Made by a program: the position numbers and the translations under genes. A stretch of DNA of 64,000 nt from Progne subis subis (Eukaryota > Chordata > Aves > Passeriformes > Hirundinidae), in contig JAKJHU010000827.1 in assembly GCA_022316685.1 (NCBI GenBank), forward strand, positions 52,023 through 116,022, in the 5' to 3' direction. Under the pieces are notes generated by a model. It was not told the origin of the DNA and made no database searches. It was given only the letters and a program-made list of their open reading frames with translations. How positions within the stretch are numbered: position 1 is the stretch's first letter; each line of letters begins with the position of its first letter. Below are positions 11,840 to 23,290 of the stretch, one piece after another.

Positions 11840-13130
11840 GTTAAGGGGGGACCCCGAGTGTCGTGTCCCCCCTTTGGAGTGCTTGGGATACCCCCATGTC
11901 CCTCCCATGCCAGGGCTGACCCCCTTTTCTCTCCCCACATCTCCTCACCCAACTCCGGGACCCCCTGCACCCCATTATCTTGCACCGACACCCCCCTGCA
12001 CCCCCTTTCCCAGGTATCCTCCTCTCCCAGCCTCTGGATCCCCTGTTTCTGTCAGCCCAGGCACTCCGGGAGCCCCATTCTCTGCCAGCCCAGGGCACTT
12101 CATCCCCAGGCCTTCCTTTCCTCCCTTTCCTGGAAAACCTGGAATGTCCCAGAGCCTTCCGCTCCAGTTTCAGGATGACAAAAATGTAAAGAAGGCCCAG
12201 ATTGCTCCAGGAGAGCTGACTTTTACCAATTTTTGCTTTTGCAGTGACCCTGTGTCTTCCAGGATCTCCCTGAGACTCCTGCCAGGCATCTCCTGGTGTC
12301 TTTGACACAGAGGTCTAAGGAGCTGAGATCCCGGGTAGCAGCCCCAGAGGGCTCCAGGGAAGCTGCCCGAGGGGATTTTGTGCCAGGAAAGAGGGAGCTG
12401 TGCAGGCCTGCAGGAGCACAGGGGCAGCCCTGCTGTGGTGACTCAGCAGCAGCTGAATGTGGCTCCTCTTGTGCCGGGTGCGTCTGTGTGCTCTGCTTGG
12501 CACCTTGAGGAGCAGCTGGATGTGCCCGTGGCTGCAGGCTCTGTGTCTGGGCTGCTGCTGGCCACAGAGGGTGTGGGGTGGGTGAAGGGCTGGGCAGTGC
12601 CCCTGTTGCTGCCGAGCACCGGGCAGGGCTGGCTGGGGCTCTGGCTGCCTGGTCCGGCCAGGACAGCTCCTGCCCCACTGCGGCCTTGTCCCTGCCAGGG
12701 CCCCTGGGCCAGGCCGCCAAGGCTCCCGCTGCTGCTGCTGGAGCTCAGGGGCTGCGGGGCCATGCCAGCCTGTCCCTGTCCCCATGGAGGGACCAGGCCC
12801 GGCCCTGGCTGCCCTGAGGCTGCCGCTGCTGCAGCTGCGGGCACAGCGGGAGCAGGAGGAAGAGGAGGAGGGGGAGGAGGAGGCAGCGTGGGATGGAGGC
12901 GCTGCCTTGGCACAGTGCTGGGGAGCCCCGATGCCATCGTAGCAGCAGCCTCTCCCTCCTGCCCCATCCCTCAGCCCTTGGGGCGCTGGGTCTTGGGCTT
13001 CCTCTTCTCCCTGGGCATCCCCTGCTGCCCGCCCGCCCAGGCTGTCCCAGGGAGCTGCTGCCTCCTGAGCCAGGGGCTCTGCTCTGCTGCACTGGGCACC
13101 CCGGGGCTCCTGGAACACCCCACAGGCAGG
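11840..13130. other. GC-rich intergenic region
   Basis: GC-rich, with long open frames on both strands (for example 12,315-13,148 minus and 12,378-13,262 plus) that overlap fully and encode low-complexity A/P/G/S-rich peptides. I recognise no conserved domain. A proline/alanine-rich first exon of a real gene cannot be excluded, but nothing supports it. Confidence 0.4.
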
Positions 13131-13250
13131 GCGGGCCCAGAGTGTCACAATGTCCCCTTGCTTCCAGCAGGCCCCGCAGGGTCACAAAGCTCCCTGTGCA
13201 CCCTGAGGCCCCACAGCAGCCAGCCCAGGCCATTGCCATGGTTCCAGTCA
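13131..13250. repeat. Short inverted duplicate of 59,618-59,745
   Basis: The block with GTGTCACAATGTCCCCTTG and CCATTGCCATGGTTCCAGTC appears in reverse complement at about 59,618-59,745. In both places it joins a CCCAGT/ACTGGGA minisatellite, so the minisatellite and its edge were copied together. Confidence 0.85.
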
Positions 13251-14045
13251 CTCCCAGTATGATCCCAGTGACTCCCAGTCTCTCTTCAGTACATACCAGT
13301 TGCCCCCAGCATGCTCCCAGTCACTCCCACTTCCTCCCAGTTGCTTCCAGCATGATTCCAGTTGCCCATAGCCACTCTCAGTCACCCTCAGTGCATTTCC
13401 AGTTGCTCCCAGTATATCCCAGTTGCTCCCAGCATGGTCCAAACTGCCCTCAGCCTGCTTCGGTCACTCCTGGTATGATCTCACTCCCCCACAGTGTTGT
13501 CCCAGTTCATCCCACTATGAACCCACTTGCACCCAGTTGCCCCTAGTCTAGTCCCAGTCACTCCATAGATGGACCCAGTGCCTTCCAGTATGATCCCAGT
13601 CATGCCAGGTTGCCTCCAGTGTGGATTCAGTCATTCCCAGTCACTCCCAAGTTCTCCCCAGCACGGTCCCTGTTGTTCCCAGCATGTTCCCAGTCATCCC
13701 CAGGATGGTTACAGACACTCCCAGTATATCCCAGGTGCCTTCAGCATGTTTGCAGTCATTCCCAGTTCCTCCAATTTGCTTGTAGCATGATCCTGGTTTC
13801 CCTCAATTGCTCCCAGTAGCCCAAAATATGATCCCAGTTGCTCCCTTTCAATACCAGTATGATCCCAGTAATCTCCAGTATGATCCTAGTCAAATGCCAG
13901 CACTCCAACTACAATCTCAGTATCATCCCAATTACTTTCAGTCACTCCCAGAATGGTCCCAGTTGCCTCCACTAGATCAACCCTATCAGTTCCAGTATGA
14001 TGCCATTTGTTCCCGGTGGCTCCCAGTCACCCCCAGTATGGGGGA
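13238..14045. repeat. Long CCCAGT minisatellite
   Basis: About 800 bp of degenerate ~20-21 bp units such as CAGTTGCTCCCAGTATGATC. It is the reverse complement of the array at 58,790-59,640, and the unique edges match too. Confidence 0.9.
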
Positions 14046-16465
14046 TGATGTGCAGAGTATGTTCCCACCCCACCATTTCCCCCATCCAAGCCCTGGGACT
14101 CAGAGCAGCCTTGTGCAAATCTGAGCTCCCTCCACCCCAGGCTGGACCTGCAGGTTTCAGCTCCTGGGCTCCAACTCCCACCTGCTTCCCTTAGGGAAGG
14201 AGCTGCCCAAGACACAGAGGGATGTTCATTTATTGTCAGCCAACAAACCCAAGGGAAGACACAGCTCCATCAAATGTAAAAGTCATTCTTTTCCCTGGCT
14301 CTGCCCTACACCTGATCCCCACAGCCTGTCCTGTTTCCTTCATCCTTCCACAGCCAGGGACTTTCTGGGACAAGGGAGCACTGCTCTGGCTATGGAGTTG
14401 GACCAAGTGCCACAGGAGTGGGAAGCACAACTCCTCCAGTTTGTGTCCTTGGAGGGACCATGAATTGGTGAGACTCGGAGGCACAGAAAGGTTTCTCTTT
14501 ATGACCAACATAAAAAATGGGAGCATGATAAAATTTAATCAACATGGAAACACTTCCCTCAGCTCCTTGTGACAACCCAGCAGCATCTGACATGTCCACA
14601 ACCCACAAGTGATTTACAAACAGGAAAAATTTTCAACCAAGACATAAGCGGCGATATATAAGAAAAAAATACAACTAAGATGCTGACTAAGGTGTTATTT
14701 AAACTTCTGAAAAATTGGACAACTCTGGGAAGCAGAAAGCATGAAGCCAGTCGAGGGAGATGCATTGGAATGACCAGAATACAACAGCAGGAGGAAATCT
14801 GGGAGTAACAGGAAGGATATGGATCCAGCTGCTCAACATGAAGAAATGCCCTTAGACATGGCCATTTAAACCAGAGAGCTAGAAACACCAGAAGGGAGAG
14901 GGCCATGAATTGCTAGATTGGCTGTTGGTGTCAAAGGTAGAGGGGAAGATCCGTATTTCTTCACCTGTCATCAGTAGGAGAATCCAGTAGGTCCAGGAAA
15001 TTCCTGTTCCTGGTGGGAAAATTTTGCTAATTCTTAAAAGCAGCCACTTCTTAAATGACCCTGATAATAGAGATTTGCTTGTATGATATGAAACTAAAAG
15101 GTATTAAAACCTGTGCCCCATTCCAGGCAGACATCCGTTGTGTGCCCATGCAAAGGCAGTGCCTTTTGTGCCCTGAGGTGCCGAGCTGGTATTGGCATAT
15201 GTCAGAGAGGAGCTGAGGGAGAGCAGAGCACCTTGCAAGCTGCAGGTCCCTGACAGCCCCAGAGGGCTCCTGTCCCAAAACCATCTGCTCTGCTCCAGGC
15301 TGGAACAGAGACCTGCATTGTGCCGGGATCATCAGAGAACTGAGGTGTGTGCTGGAATTCAATCCCCTCCCCATCCCACAGCAGCCCTGAATTTCCCTCC
15401 TCCAGCCTTGGTCTCCAGCACAGCCATGGAGGCTCTTTGGGCTCAGGACTTTCCCTGCAGCCACCAAGGACAGCTGAGCTCTGCCTTTGGCACAGCCAGC
15501 CCTGCCCAGCCCAGGCAATGCCCAGCAATTCCTTGTGTGTGCCTGGCCCTGCTGTCAGCCCCGGCAGCGGCTGCGTGGCCCCTTTGTGCCGCGCTGGCCC
15601 AGCCATGGTGCCACAGCCCCTGTGCAGGCGCAGGGCAGGACAGGAGCATTGCGGGTGGGAACGGCCCCTGTGCCGTGGTGCCCACAGCAGCCTTGGGGCT
15701 CTGTGCCCATGGCCTCCCTGCTGGGCAGCCTCTGCCAGCTCCTGCACAGCCTGTGGCACCTGTGGGGCTGCACAGACAGCCCTGCCCCGGGCTCTGCCGG
15801 GCTCTGGGCCAGCAGAGAGGCCGGGCAGGGCTGGCCATGGCCGGGAACAGGCCCTGAGCCCCGCAGGAGGATGGAGCTGGGCCACAGCCAAACTGCCCCG
15901 CAAACCTGGGCTGAGCAACCAGGGCTGGCAATGGCTGGCGACAGAGGCTCGTGCTGACAAATGTCCTGGGCCGTGTTCCTGCTCTGTCCATGCCACCAAG
16001 GGCACAGAGCAGCCTCCTCTCTGGGCCACTTGCCTGTTTTCAATGTCTTCCACAGGCACTGGCCCTGCCCCACAAGGCCTGGGCTGAGTCCTGCCCCTGC
16101 ACGCTCACACAGGCTGAGATGGACGCTGATAGTTTCTGTGGCAGGCTCTCTCAGCCCAGCCCAGCTCCCTCCAAGCTCTGCCAGCTGCCCTGAGCTCTCG
16201 GCAGCACCAAGGGCCTCTCCCCAGCACAGCCCAGCCGGCTCTGTCCCCACAGCTCTGCTCAGGGCAGGCTGCTCTGGGCAGGGCCCCACGGCCTCAGCCC
16301 CTCGCAAGGGCACAGCAGCAGCTGCAGCTCAGACAGGACTCAGCCCCAGCCAAGGGAAAAGGAGGCTCCCTGTGTGCCCTGCTCCCCTGTCGCTGAGGTG
16401 CTGAGAGCTCTGCAGCCCCTGCTGCCATCCCATCTGCCCAGGCCAGCACAACAGCCCCGGCCTTG
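14046..16465. other. Intergenic, no gene recognised
   Basis: 14.2-15.1 kb has ordinary composition with no exon-like signals. 15.2-16.4 kb is GC-rich with overlapping open frames on both strands (for example 15,202-16,059 minus and 15,347-16,087 plus) whose products are low-complexity and unrecognised. Confidence 0.4.
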
Positions 16466-16984
16466 GGGCCCTCAAGAGCTGCTCCTGCTCCAGGCCCAGA
16501 GCTCATCCCAAAGCTGGGGCAGCCAGAAAGCTGTGCCCATTTCTGTTCATTCCTGCTCTGATGAGGATGGATCCTCAGACACTGGGAGATTGCTGTTGAA
16601 TTTTACTACTCCAGAGCCCTCTTCTTTCTTGAGCCCTTCAGTTCAGGAATTCTGTGACAAAGATTCATACATATTTACTCAAAACACGCAATAAATACAA
16701 GCCCATGGGATTAACTCAAATCTTCAGTTCTTCCATGGTTAATTAGACAGATTTCAGAAGTATAGTCAAAGTGAATATACTATATAGAAAACAATGCAGA
16801 GAGAAGGTTTTTCCCTGTTTTCTTTTCCTGTTTATAGATTGATATCAGCAGTCCCCAGTTGATATTGATCCTGAGCACCTTCTAATGCAGTCTGAATATA
16901 TATGAAAATCAAGACCCTTCATGGCTGACAACCAGTAACACTTTGTCCCCACCCCCACTATTTCCCTCATCCAACCCCTGGCAC

Positions 16985-17575
16985 TCCTATGGATTAGGAA
17001 TGGTGTGGCCAGCACGACCAGAGCAGTGATTCTTCCCCTGTACTGGGCACTGATGAGGCTGCACCTCGAGTGCTGTATCCAGTTCTGGGCTCCCCAATTT
17101 AGGAAGAATATTGACGGGCTGGAGTGTGTCCAGAAGAGGGCAACAAGGCTGGTGAGGGGTCTGGAGTACAAGTTCTGTAAGGAGTGGCTGAGGGAGCTGG
17201 GGTTCTTTATCCAGGAGAAGAGGAGGCTCAGGGGAGACCTCATCACTCTCTACAGCTCCATGACAGGAGGGTGCAGCTGGTGAGGATTGGGCTCTTCTCC
17301 CAGGGAAGAGTGACAGGACAAGAGGCCACAGCCTTAAGCTGTTCCAGAGATTGTTTATGCTGGACCTGTGGGAATATTCTTCACCAAAAGAGTGATTGGG
17401 CATTGGAATGGGCTGCCCCAGGAGGTGGGTCAGTCATCATCCCTGGAGGTGTCTAAGGAAAGACTGGATGTGGCACTCAATGCCACATGTCTGGGTGACA
17501 AGGTGCTGTTGGGTCACAGGTTGGACTTGATGCTCTCCAAGGTCTTTTCCAGCCTGCTTGATTCTCTGATGATGG
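16985..17575 (+). mobile_element. CR1 LINE 3' fragment
   Basis: Typical CR1 3' wording: GGCTGGAGTGTGTCCAGAAG, AACAAGGCTGGTGAGGGG, CAGGAGAAGAGGAGGCTCAGG and a terminal TTGGACTTGATGCTCTCCAAGG block ending in GATTCTCTGATG-like 3' repeats. It is the C-terminal ORF2 and 3' end, with frame breaks. Confidence 0.92.
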
Positions 17576-18020
17576 TGACACTGCAGGGTGCTGGGGAAGC
17601 AAGGGGCCATTGTGACACTGCAGGGCCGGGTGGCCCTAAGAGGACCAGAGTGACACTGTGCATGATATGGCACCATAGAGCCAAGGGGCCATTGTGACAC
17701 TGTGGGGATAAATGCAAGCAAGGAGTCCATGGTGACAGTCTGGAGCCTGGTGGAACCACAGAGGCCACTGTGACCCTGTGGAACCAAGGAGATCATTGCT
17801 GCACTGCCAGACCTCATGGAACAAAGGATCCTTTGTGACGCTCCAGGGTCTTGGGGGCCCAAGGCACCATTGTGACACTGTGGGGGTCAAGGATCCAAGG
17901 GACTTTGTGACACCAAGGGGTCCCACGGAACCAAAGGCACACTATGACACTGGGAGGCCTCATGGAATCATGGAGACCATTGTGACAGTCTAGGGACACA
18001 AGGAACCGTGGTGACAGTGA
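17570..18020. repeat. ~44-bp minisatellite (CCATTGTGACACTG)
   Basis: About ten degenerate units of roughly 40-48 bp with the core AAGGGGCCATTGTGACACTG, separating two CR1 fragments. The core also occurs once at the unique edges of the 13.1 and 59.7 kb minisatellites. Confidence 0.85.
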
Positions 18021-18612
18021 GTTGATCTGCTGGAGGGTAGGAGGGCTGTGCACAGGGCCCTGGACAGGCTGGATGCAGGAAGTCAAATCCAACAATATGA
18101 GGTTTAACAAGTCCAGGTACTGAGTCCTGCACTTTGGTCACAACAGCTCCTGAAGCGGTGCAGGCTGGGGACAGATTGGCTGGACAGCAGCCAGGAGAAA
18201 TGGACCTATGAGGACTGACGGAGAGCAGGCTGGACATGAACCAGCAGTGTGCCCAGATGGCCAAGAAGGCCAATGGCTCCTGGCCTGGATCAGGAACAGT
18301 GTGGCCTTCAGGACCAGGACAGTGATTCCTCCCCTGTGCTCAGCACTCGTTGGGGCAGCACCTCGTGTACTGTGTCCACTTCTGGGCCCACCAATTTAGG
18401 AAGGATATGGAGGGGCTGGAGCGTGTCCAGAGAAGAGCAAGAAGGCTGGTGAGGGGTCTGGAACACAAGTCCTGTGAGGAGCAGATGAGGGAGCTGGGGT
18501 TATTTATCCAGGAGAAGAGGAGGCCCAGAGGAGACAAGACAGTGTCAGGGCACAGGATGGACTTGATGATGTCCAAGGCCTTTTCCAACCTTGCTGATTC
18601 TGTGATTCTCTG
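18021..18612 (+). mobile_element. CR1 LINE 3' fragment
   Basis: Carries GGGCTGTGCACAGGGCCCTGGACAGG-type CR1 text (cited only in part), CAGTGTGCCCAGATGGCCAAGAAGG and the terminal GGACTTGATGATGTCCAAGG with GATTCTGTGATTCTCTGA. Its last 300 bp match the CR1 at 53,330-53,640 within the segmental duplicate. Confidence 0.92.
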
Positions 18613-18649
18613 AAACCACCCTTGCAGCACTTTCAGGATGAGCCCTGGG

Positions 18650-19670
18650 CCTCCTCTCCAGAAGGTCCAGCAGCCCAGGTGCCTCAGCTTCTCCTCACAG
18701 CCCCAAAGCCCATCCTTTCAGTCCTGCAGAGCCTCTGCAGCTCCTCCTCCTTGCCCACAACAGGGAGCCCCACAGCCAGACACAGCAGCCCAGATGTGCC
18801 CCCCTGGCCTGTGGTGCCTCTGGCAAGGGAGCACCACGGGGCACTGCAGGAGGCTGCAGACAATTCCTGAAGCACTTGGAGGATGATCCTGCTCCCCAAA
18901 GGACGTTCCCATGGTGCCGGGAACTCAGGAACTGAAATGGGGAGTGGGGCCAGAGAGGAAAGGGCAGCCAGAGGTGGGCTGTTTGCAGGGGAGGGAACAG
19001 AGGAGTGGGCAATAGAAAGAAATTTACACCAGGAAGAGTAAAGAAAGCCAAGGTGATGCAAAGGAAATGCTGAGGGCAGTTTGGGGGTGGCTGCCAGGCA
19101 GCCCTGGCTCTGAGCAACAACATCTGCAGTGGCACAGGAAACTCACAGCTCATGGGAACAAACTTTCTGGATGACTTCAGAGGCCACCACAAACCTAAGT
19201 GGTTTCCCTGCCATCCCCCAGCCCTTCCTGGCCCCAGGGGCTGATGGCATTTGTGCTCCCTCAGGTTCATCTCCCCACACCAACACCATGGCGGTGCTCA
19301 CGCCTGCTCTGGGCAGTGCAAACAGGGGCTCCTGAGCCAGTGCTGCCGTGTCTGTGCCTGCAAGGATGCGGCACCTGTGTGAGCTGGGGGAAAGGCCAGG
19401 GCTGCAGAGGGGGGATGTTGTTGGCAGGTGCATGAGGACGCTCTGGGACGCTGCCCTGGGGTGTCCAGCGCAGTGGGGATGGATCAGCCCCTGCTCTGCT
19501 GCTCCTTCCCTTCTCCCCCAGGGATCTTCCAGAGCTCCAGCCATGCTGTTTGCCCCCAGCCTGCCCACAGCCACCCTGGGGCTGCTCACGGGGCTTTTCT
19601 CTGCTGAGCATTGGCCTGGGCGTGTTCTGGAGAGAGCTTGGGCAAGGAGCATCAAGCCCTGTCTTGCAAT
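18650..19670. repeat. GC-rich repeat block, copy 1
   Basis: Recurs at 53,680-54,690 in the same orientation and inverted at 32,870-33,850. Longest open frames are on opposite strands in different copies (for example a 353-codon minus-strand frame at 53,712-54,773), broken in the others, so I do not call it coding. Confidence 0.85.
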
Positions 19671-19690
19671 GCAAGATGTAACTGAAAAAA

Positions 19691-20409
19691 TGTATTCCAT
19701 TACCATCTGTTAAAAGCAGGAGGGCAGGTTGTTTATCTCTTCCATGACCCATTCATTCCTCATATCTCTGAGGGGGATCTTCTCTTAATGGTCCAGCTGT
19801 TAAAACCAAATGGGGCAGTGTTCTTGATCTCTTCCGTGACCCATCCTCCCTCCAGGGAGATCTCTTCTGGTAATGGGCCATTAAGTCTCACTGCAGGACT
19901 GATAAAATTACATCATCCCATTGTGAGATGCTCCACCCAGAGGGAGGAGCCAAGCATTCCTACCTGGATATAATCTGAGATTTGTAGCGCCAGGAGCAGT
20001 CAGGTTTCCACTGGATTCCCAGAGGAAGACCAGACCCATCTACATCACCACTGGACCTTCAGAGGAAAACTACACCCTTCTACAAGATCATTGCTTCAAC
20101 AAAACCACATCTGTCACTCCAGGAGGACTGCAGCCACGATTTGATTGCACTGCCAGCAACACCCTGACTACCTGGGTGTCAGGTTGAATTCTGAGTCTTA
20201 TTTTTTGGGCTTTGGTGGTGGTGGGTTTTTTTACTACTGCATTTGTAGTTTAATTTTCCTACTGAAGTACTGATATTCCTATTGCTATATCTTTGCTTGA
20301 GAGCCCATTAATTTCAAAATTATAATTCAAAGAAAGGGGGTTTTTATTTTCCATTTCAAGGGATGCTCCCACCTTCCGTAGCAGACACCTGTCTTACCAG
20401 CCCAAGACA
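19691..20409 (+). mobile_element. LTR upstream of ZNF-B
   Basis: A 719-bp LTR starting TGTATTCCATTACC and ending CCAAGACA. It has a TATA-like GGATATAATCTGAG at ~19,967 after GGGAGGAGCCAAGCATTCC. Its U5 end (GCAGACACCTGTCTT...CCAAGACA) matches the U5 end of the 38-44.7 kb provirus, so the two are related. It lies ~580 bp upstream of the first ZNF coding exon, sense orientation. The matching bases outside the LTR are shared with the other copies, so insertion preceded duplication. Confidence 0.82.
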
Positions 20410-20988
20410 GGGAGCTTGGCTCAGATATTCTGAGTGGTCCCTGGGTTGGGGGTTTTTTTGGTTGGGGATGTTTGGAGAAGTAAGAACTCCAGAGCTGGGT
20501 GGAAAATGCCACTTGGGTGGATATTGGGGCGTCCCAGTGGTGGCTGCTGGCAGAGGCAGCCTGGAGGAGCAGAGCCCTGTGTCCCCCAGGAGCCCAGACA
20601 GGGGGAGTGCTGCAATTTGCAGGACCTTCAACAGCTTGGAGAGGGGCAGGGGGGACTCCTTGGAGCCCCTGCACCCCAAAGCAGAGAATAAAGGGAGAAG
20701 GGACCATGAAGCCCCAAAACCTCCAGCATTCCAAAATGGAAAATGGGAAACGGGGGAGCTTTTCAGATTCCTGGGATTCCCAGCAGCCTGGGGAGGGCAG
20801 GGAGACCAGAGACAGGGAACTCCACAAAGGAATTTTCAGGGCTGCTCTTGGTGTTTGATAGGCTGTTAGGGACTCCAGATGTCTGGTGACTTGTAGAGAT
20901 GGACTTGAGCAAAAGGACATTCAAACTCAACATACTCATCCCTTTCTTTTCCCCAAACCAGGATTTCCCATTCCCAAAACTTGGCTGG
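20410..20988 (+). other. Conserved ZNF 5' flank, possible non-coding exon
   Basis: Matches 35,690-36,369 and 55,430-56,085; a related form is at 44,750-45,130 and, inverted, 9,100-9,500. Common text includes GATATTTGGAGTTTGCAGGG-like sequence, GCTGGGTGGAAAATGCC and CCCAGTGGTGGCTGCTGG. It may hold the ZNF 5' UTR exon; no ATG-led frame is kept across copies. Confidence 0.5.
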
Positions 20989-22145
20989 ATGGAGAAGGCT
21001 GTGAGGAAGAGGAAGATGCCCCAGGACAGCCAGGCAGGTGAGGAGGAAGTCAGTGCCCCTTTCCCCCTCCCTCCTGCTCCATCTCCCAGCCCAGCATGGC
21101 CCCCGGCTGCAGGACAACCCCGCTGCAGACACCGTCCTGCTGGGGATGCACTGGGGGAATCTCCTTCCCCTTCCTTGTGTCACGGAGGCAAATCCCATCC
21201 TGTCCTTGTCCTTCCTCCCCCAGACAAGGAGCTGAGGATGGAGACCAGGGAGGGCAAATGCCTGCAGCACAACCTCATGGAAGAGGCCGTTTTGAGCAGC
21301 TCCATGGTACAGGAATCCAAAAGGGAGAAAAAGCGCCAGAGATCCGACAGGAGGCAGGACTCCAAACCCATCCCAGGGTGCACCAAGGCTGAAAGGTCCA
21401 CCCTGTGCTGGGAAGGTGGACAGAGCTTCAGTCAGTGCAACACTACTGTCCAACACCAGATCATCCAAACCGGGGAGAGACCCTACAAGTGTCCTGAGTG
21501 CAGGAAGGGTTTCAGAGAAGCTCCAGTCTCCTCAAGCACCAGCAAATTCACACAGAGGAGAGGCCCTTCCAGTGCTCTCACTGTGGGAAGGGCTTCAAGC
21601 ACAACTTCCACCTCATCAGGCACCGGAGGATCCACACTGGGGAGAGGCCCTACGAGTGTAGGGAATGTGGGATGAGCTTCAGCCAGAGCTCCAGCCTGAT
21701 CTGCCACCAGAGGATCCACACCAGGGAACGGCCCTACGAGTGTGAGCAGTGTGGGAAGAGCTTCAGCCAGCGCTCCTACTTGATCTGCCACCAGAACATC
21801 CACGCTGAGGAAAGGCCATACAAGTGTGAGGAATGTGGGAAGGGCTTCAACCAGAGGTCCAAACTAAATATCCACAAAATGATCCACAATGGGGAGAGGC
21901 CCTATGTGTGTCCTGAGTGTGGGAAGAGGTTTTGGACCAGCTCAGATCTCCTCGTGCACCAGCGGATTCACAGAGAGGAGAGGCCCTTCCGCTGCCCTGA
22001 CTGCAGGAAGGGCTTCAAGCACAACTCCCACCTCATCAGGCACCGGCGCATCCACACTGGAGAGAGGCCATACGAGTGTCCCCAGTGTGGGAAGAGCTTC
22101 TCAGACAGCTCTACCTTGAGCAAACACCAACGGAGGCACCGGTAA
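20989..22145 (+). pseudogene. ZNF-B: C2H2 zinc-finger gene with one frameshift
   Basis: Two coding exons. Exon 1 (20,989-21,037) follows an acceptor (CCCCAAACCAG) and encodes [16 protein letters not shown], ending at CAGGCAG/GTGAGG. Exon 2 (21,224-22,145) follows CTTCCTCCCCCAG and continues in phase with [12 protein letters not shown], a polar linker, then C2H2 fingers. The 186-bp intron sits as in ZNF-C and ZNF-E. The first finger is broken near 21,510, where the GGAAGGGTTTC run lacks one base against siblings, so an unbroken reading would end early. After it seven good fingers follow in the other frame to RRHR and TAA at 22,143-22,145. Seven fingers plus the broken one make it shorter than ZNF-A. 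The one-base homopolymer difference could be a sequencing error, in which case this is an active gene. Expected role: sequence-specific DNA binding in the nucleus. Confidence 0.85.
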
Positions 22146-22290
22146 GGGAAGCCCTGTAAGTGCCCCGACTGTGGGAAGAGCTTCATGTGATTCTCCAACC
22201 TTATCCCCCATCAGAGGACACACTTTGGGCAGAGCTCTGGTGACCCACATTTCCCATGATCCATGCTGGGAAGACACCCGTCCCTCTCCC

Positions 22291-22699
22291 TGCCCCTGGC
22301 AATGATGTGAGTTGGGACTGAAGAACATGAGGGTCTGGCCATGGTCCCATCATTGTATTTGATCCCATCTCAGGTCATTGCCAGTGGCAGGAAAGGGAAT
22401 ATCTCTCTTTTCCCAAGGACAAGAGTGTCCTTTCCCAGCAGGAAGAAATAAGTGGCTGGAACAGCCAGGCAGGGTTGTTGTAGTTTTCCCTGTATATCAT
22501 TCGTCTTATCCCTTCTGTTCTTAGTTGTTCCCTATCTTGTTGCTGTTCCCAGTAAATAGTTCTTATCCCAGCCCATGATTTCTGTCTTCTGTACTTTCCA
22601 TGGGAGGCTGGAGGGCAGCTCGGTTTTAACAGGAGCACAAAATTGGGGAATCCCATTCCTAAATCCCAGCCCATGGAAACCCAGCATCCCACCTGGTGC
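22291..22699. other. ZNF-B 3' flank
   Basis: Non-coding sequence after the duplicated ZNF block; nothing recognised before the CR1. Confidence 0.4.
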
Positions 22700-23055
22700 C
22701 AGCCCTGGTTGCCCTGGCAGCAGCCTTGGGAGCGGGTCCCTGGCTGGGGACTGTGGGAACCTCTTCACTCTGGTGCCCAGGGACAGCACTGGAGGGAAGG
22801 GCTGGAGCTGAGTCGGGGCAGGTTTAGGTTGGATCTCAGGAAAAGGTTTTTCCCCCAGAGGCTGCTGGGGCACTGAACAGGCTCCCAGGGAAGGGTCACA
22901 GCTCCAGGGCTCTGGGAGCTCCAGCAGCGTTTGGACACCGCTGCCAGGCCCAGGCTGGGATTGTTGGGGTGTCCTGTGCAGGGCCAGGAGTTGGACTCGA
23001 GGATCCTGATGGCTCCCTCCCAGCTCAGCCAATTCTGTGCTTCTGGGATCCCATG
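22700..23055 (+). mobile_element. CR1 LINE 3' end
   Basis: CR1 3' text: AGGTTGGATCTCAGGAAAAGG, GCAGCGTTTGGACACCGCTG, and the terminal GTTGGACTCGAGGATCCTGATGG-type block followed by TTCTGTGCTTCTGGGAT. Confidence 0.88.
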
Positions 23056-23171
23056 GCCCTGGGAATGGGACTGCAAATGGTTGCCATGGCAACGGGCTCT
23101 GGCTCCAGGCCTGAGCTGGTGTCCATGGAACCAGCCCTGGCATGGGATCTGCATGGAGCTGCCAAGGGATC

Positions 23172-23290
23172 GACCATAGCAACAGGGGCTGGTGATGGTT
23201 GTCATGGAAACTGACCATAGCAACAGGGGCTGGTGATGGTTGTCATGGAAACTGACCATGGCAACAGGGGCTGGTGATGGTTGCCTGCTA
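23172..23290. repeat. 41-bp tandem repeat (~2.8 copies)
   Basis: Unit begins GACCATAGCAACAGGGGCTG and repeats at 41 bp with one or two changes. Looser relatives (CCATGGAAC, CCATGGCAAC) surround it from 23,050, and ~80-bp degenerate units continue to about 23,620. Similar GCCATGGAACC text is at 27.8-28.35 kb. Confidence 0.9.

Larger units (their letters stand above)
16466..22290 (+). repeat. Segmental duplicate, copy 1 (with ZNF-B)
   Basis: Matches 52,790-57,450 in the same orientation. Shared in order: CCAAAGCTGGGGCAGCCAGAAAG, a CR1 3' end, the GC-rich block 18.65-19.66 kb, the LTR, the ZNF 5' flank and the ZNF gene. This copy is longer because of an extra CR1 (16,985-17,575) and the minisatellite at 17,570-18,020. 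Confidence 0.88.

Noticed and set aside
12315..13262. Overlapping long frames in GC-rich DNA on both strands
   Set aside because: Low-complexity A/P/G/S peptides in both directions with no motif; explained by GC content. A kinase-family first exon was considered but could not be supported.
7353..14124. CRISPR-like look of the spaced CCCAGT units
   Set aside because: Units are degenerate, spacing is only ~20 bp and there are no cas genes; this is a vertebrate minisatellite.
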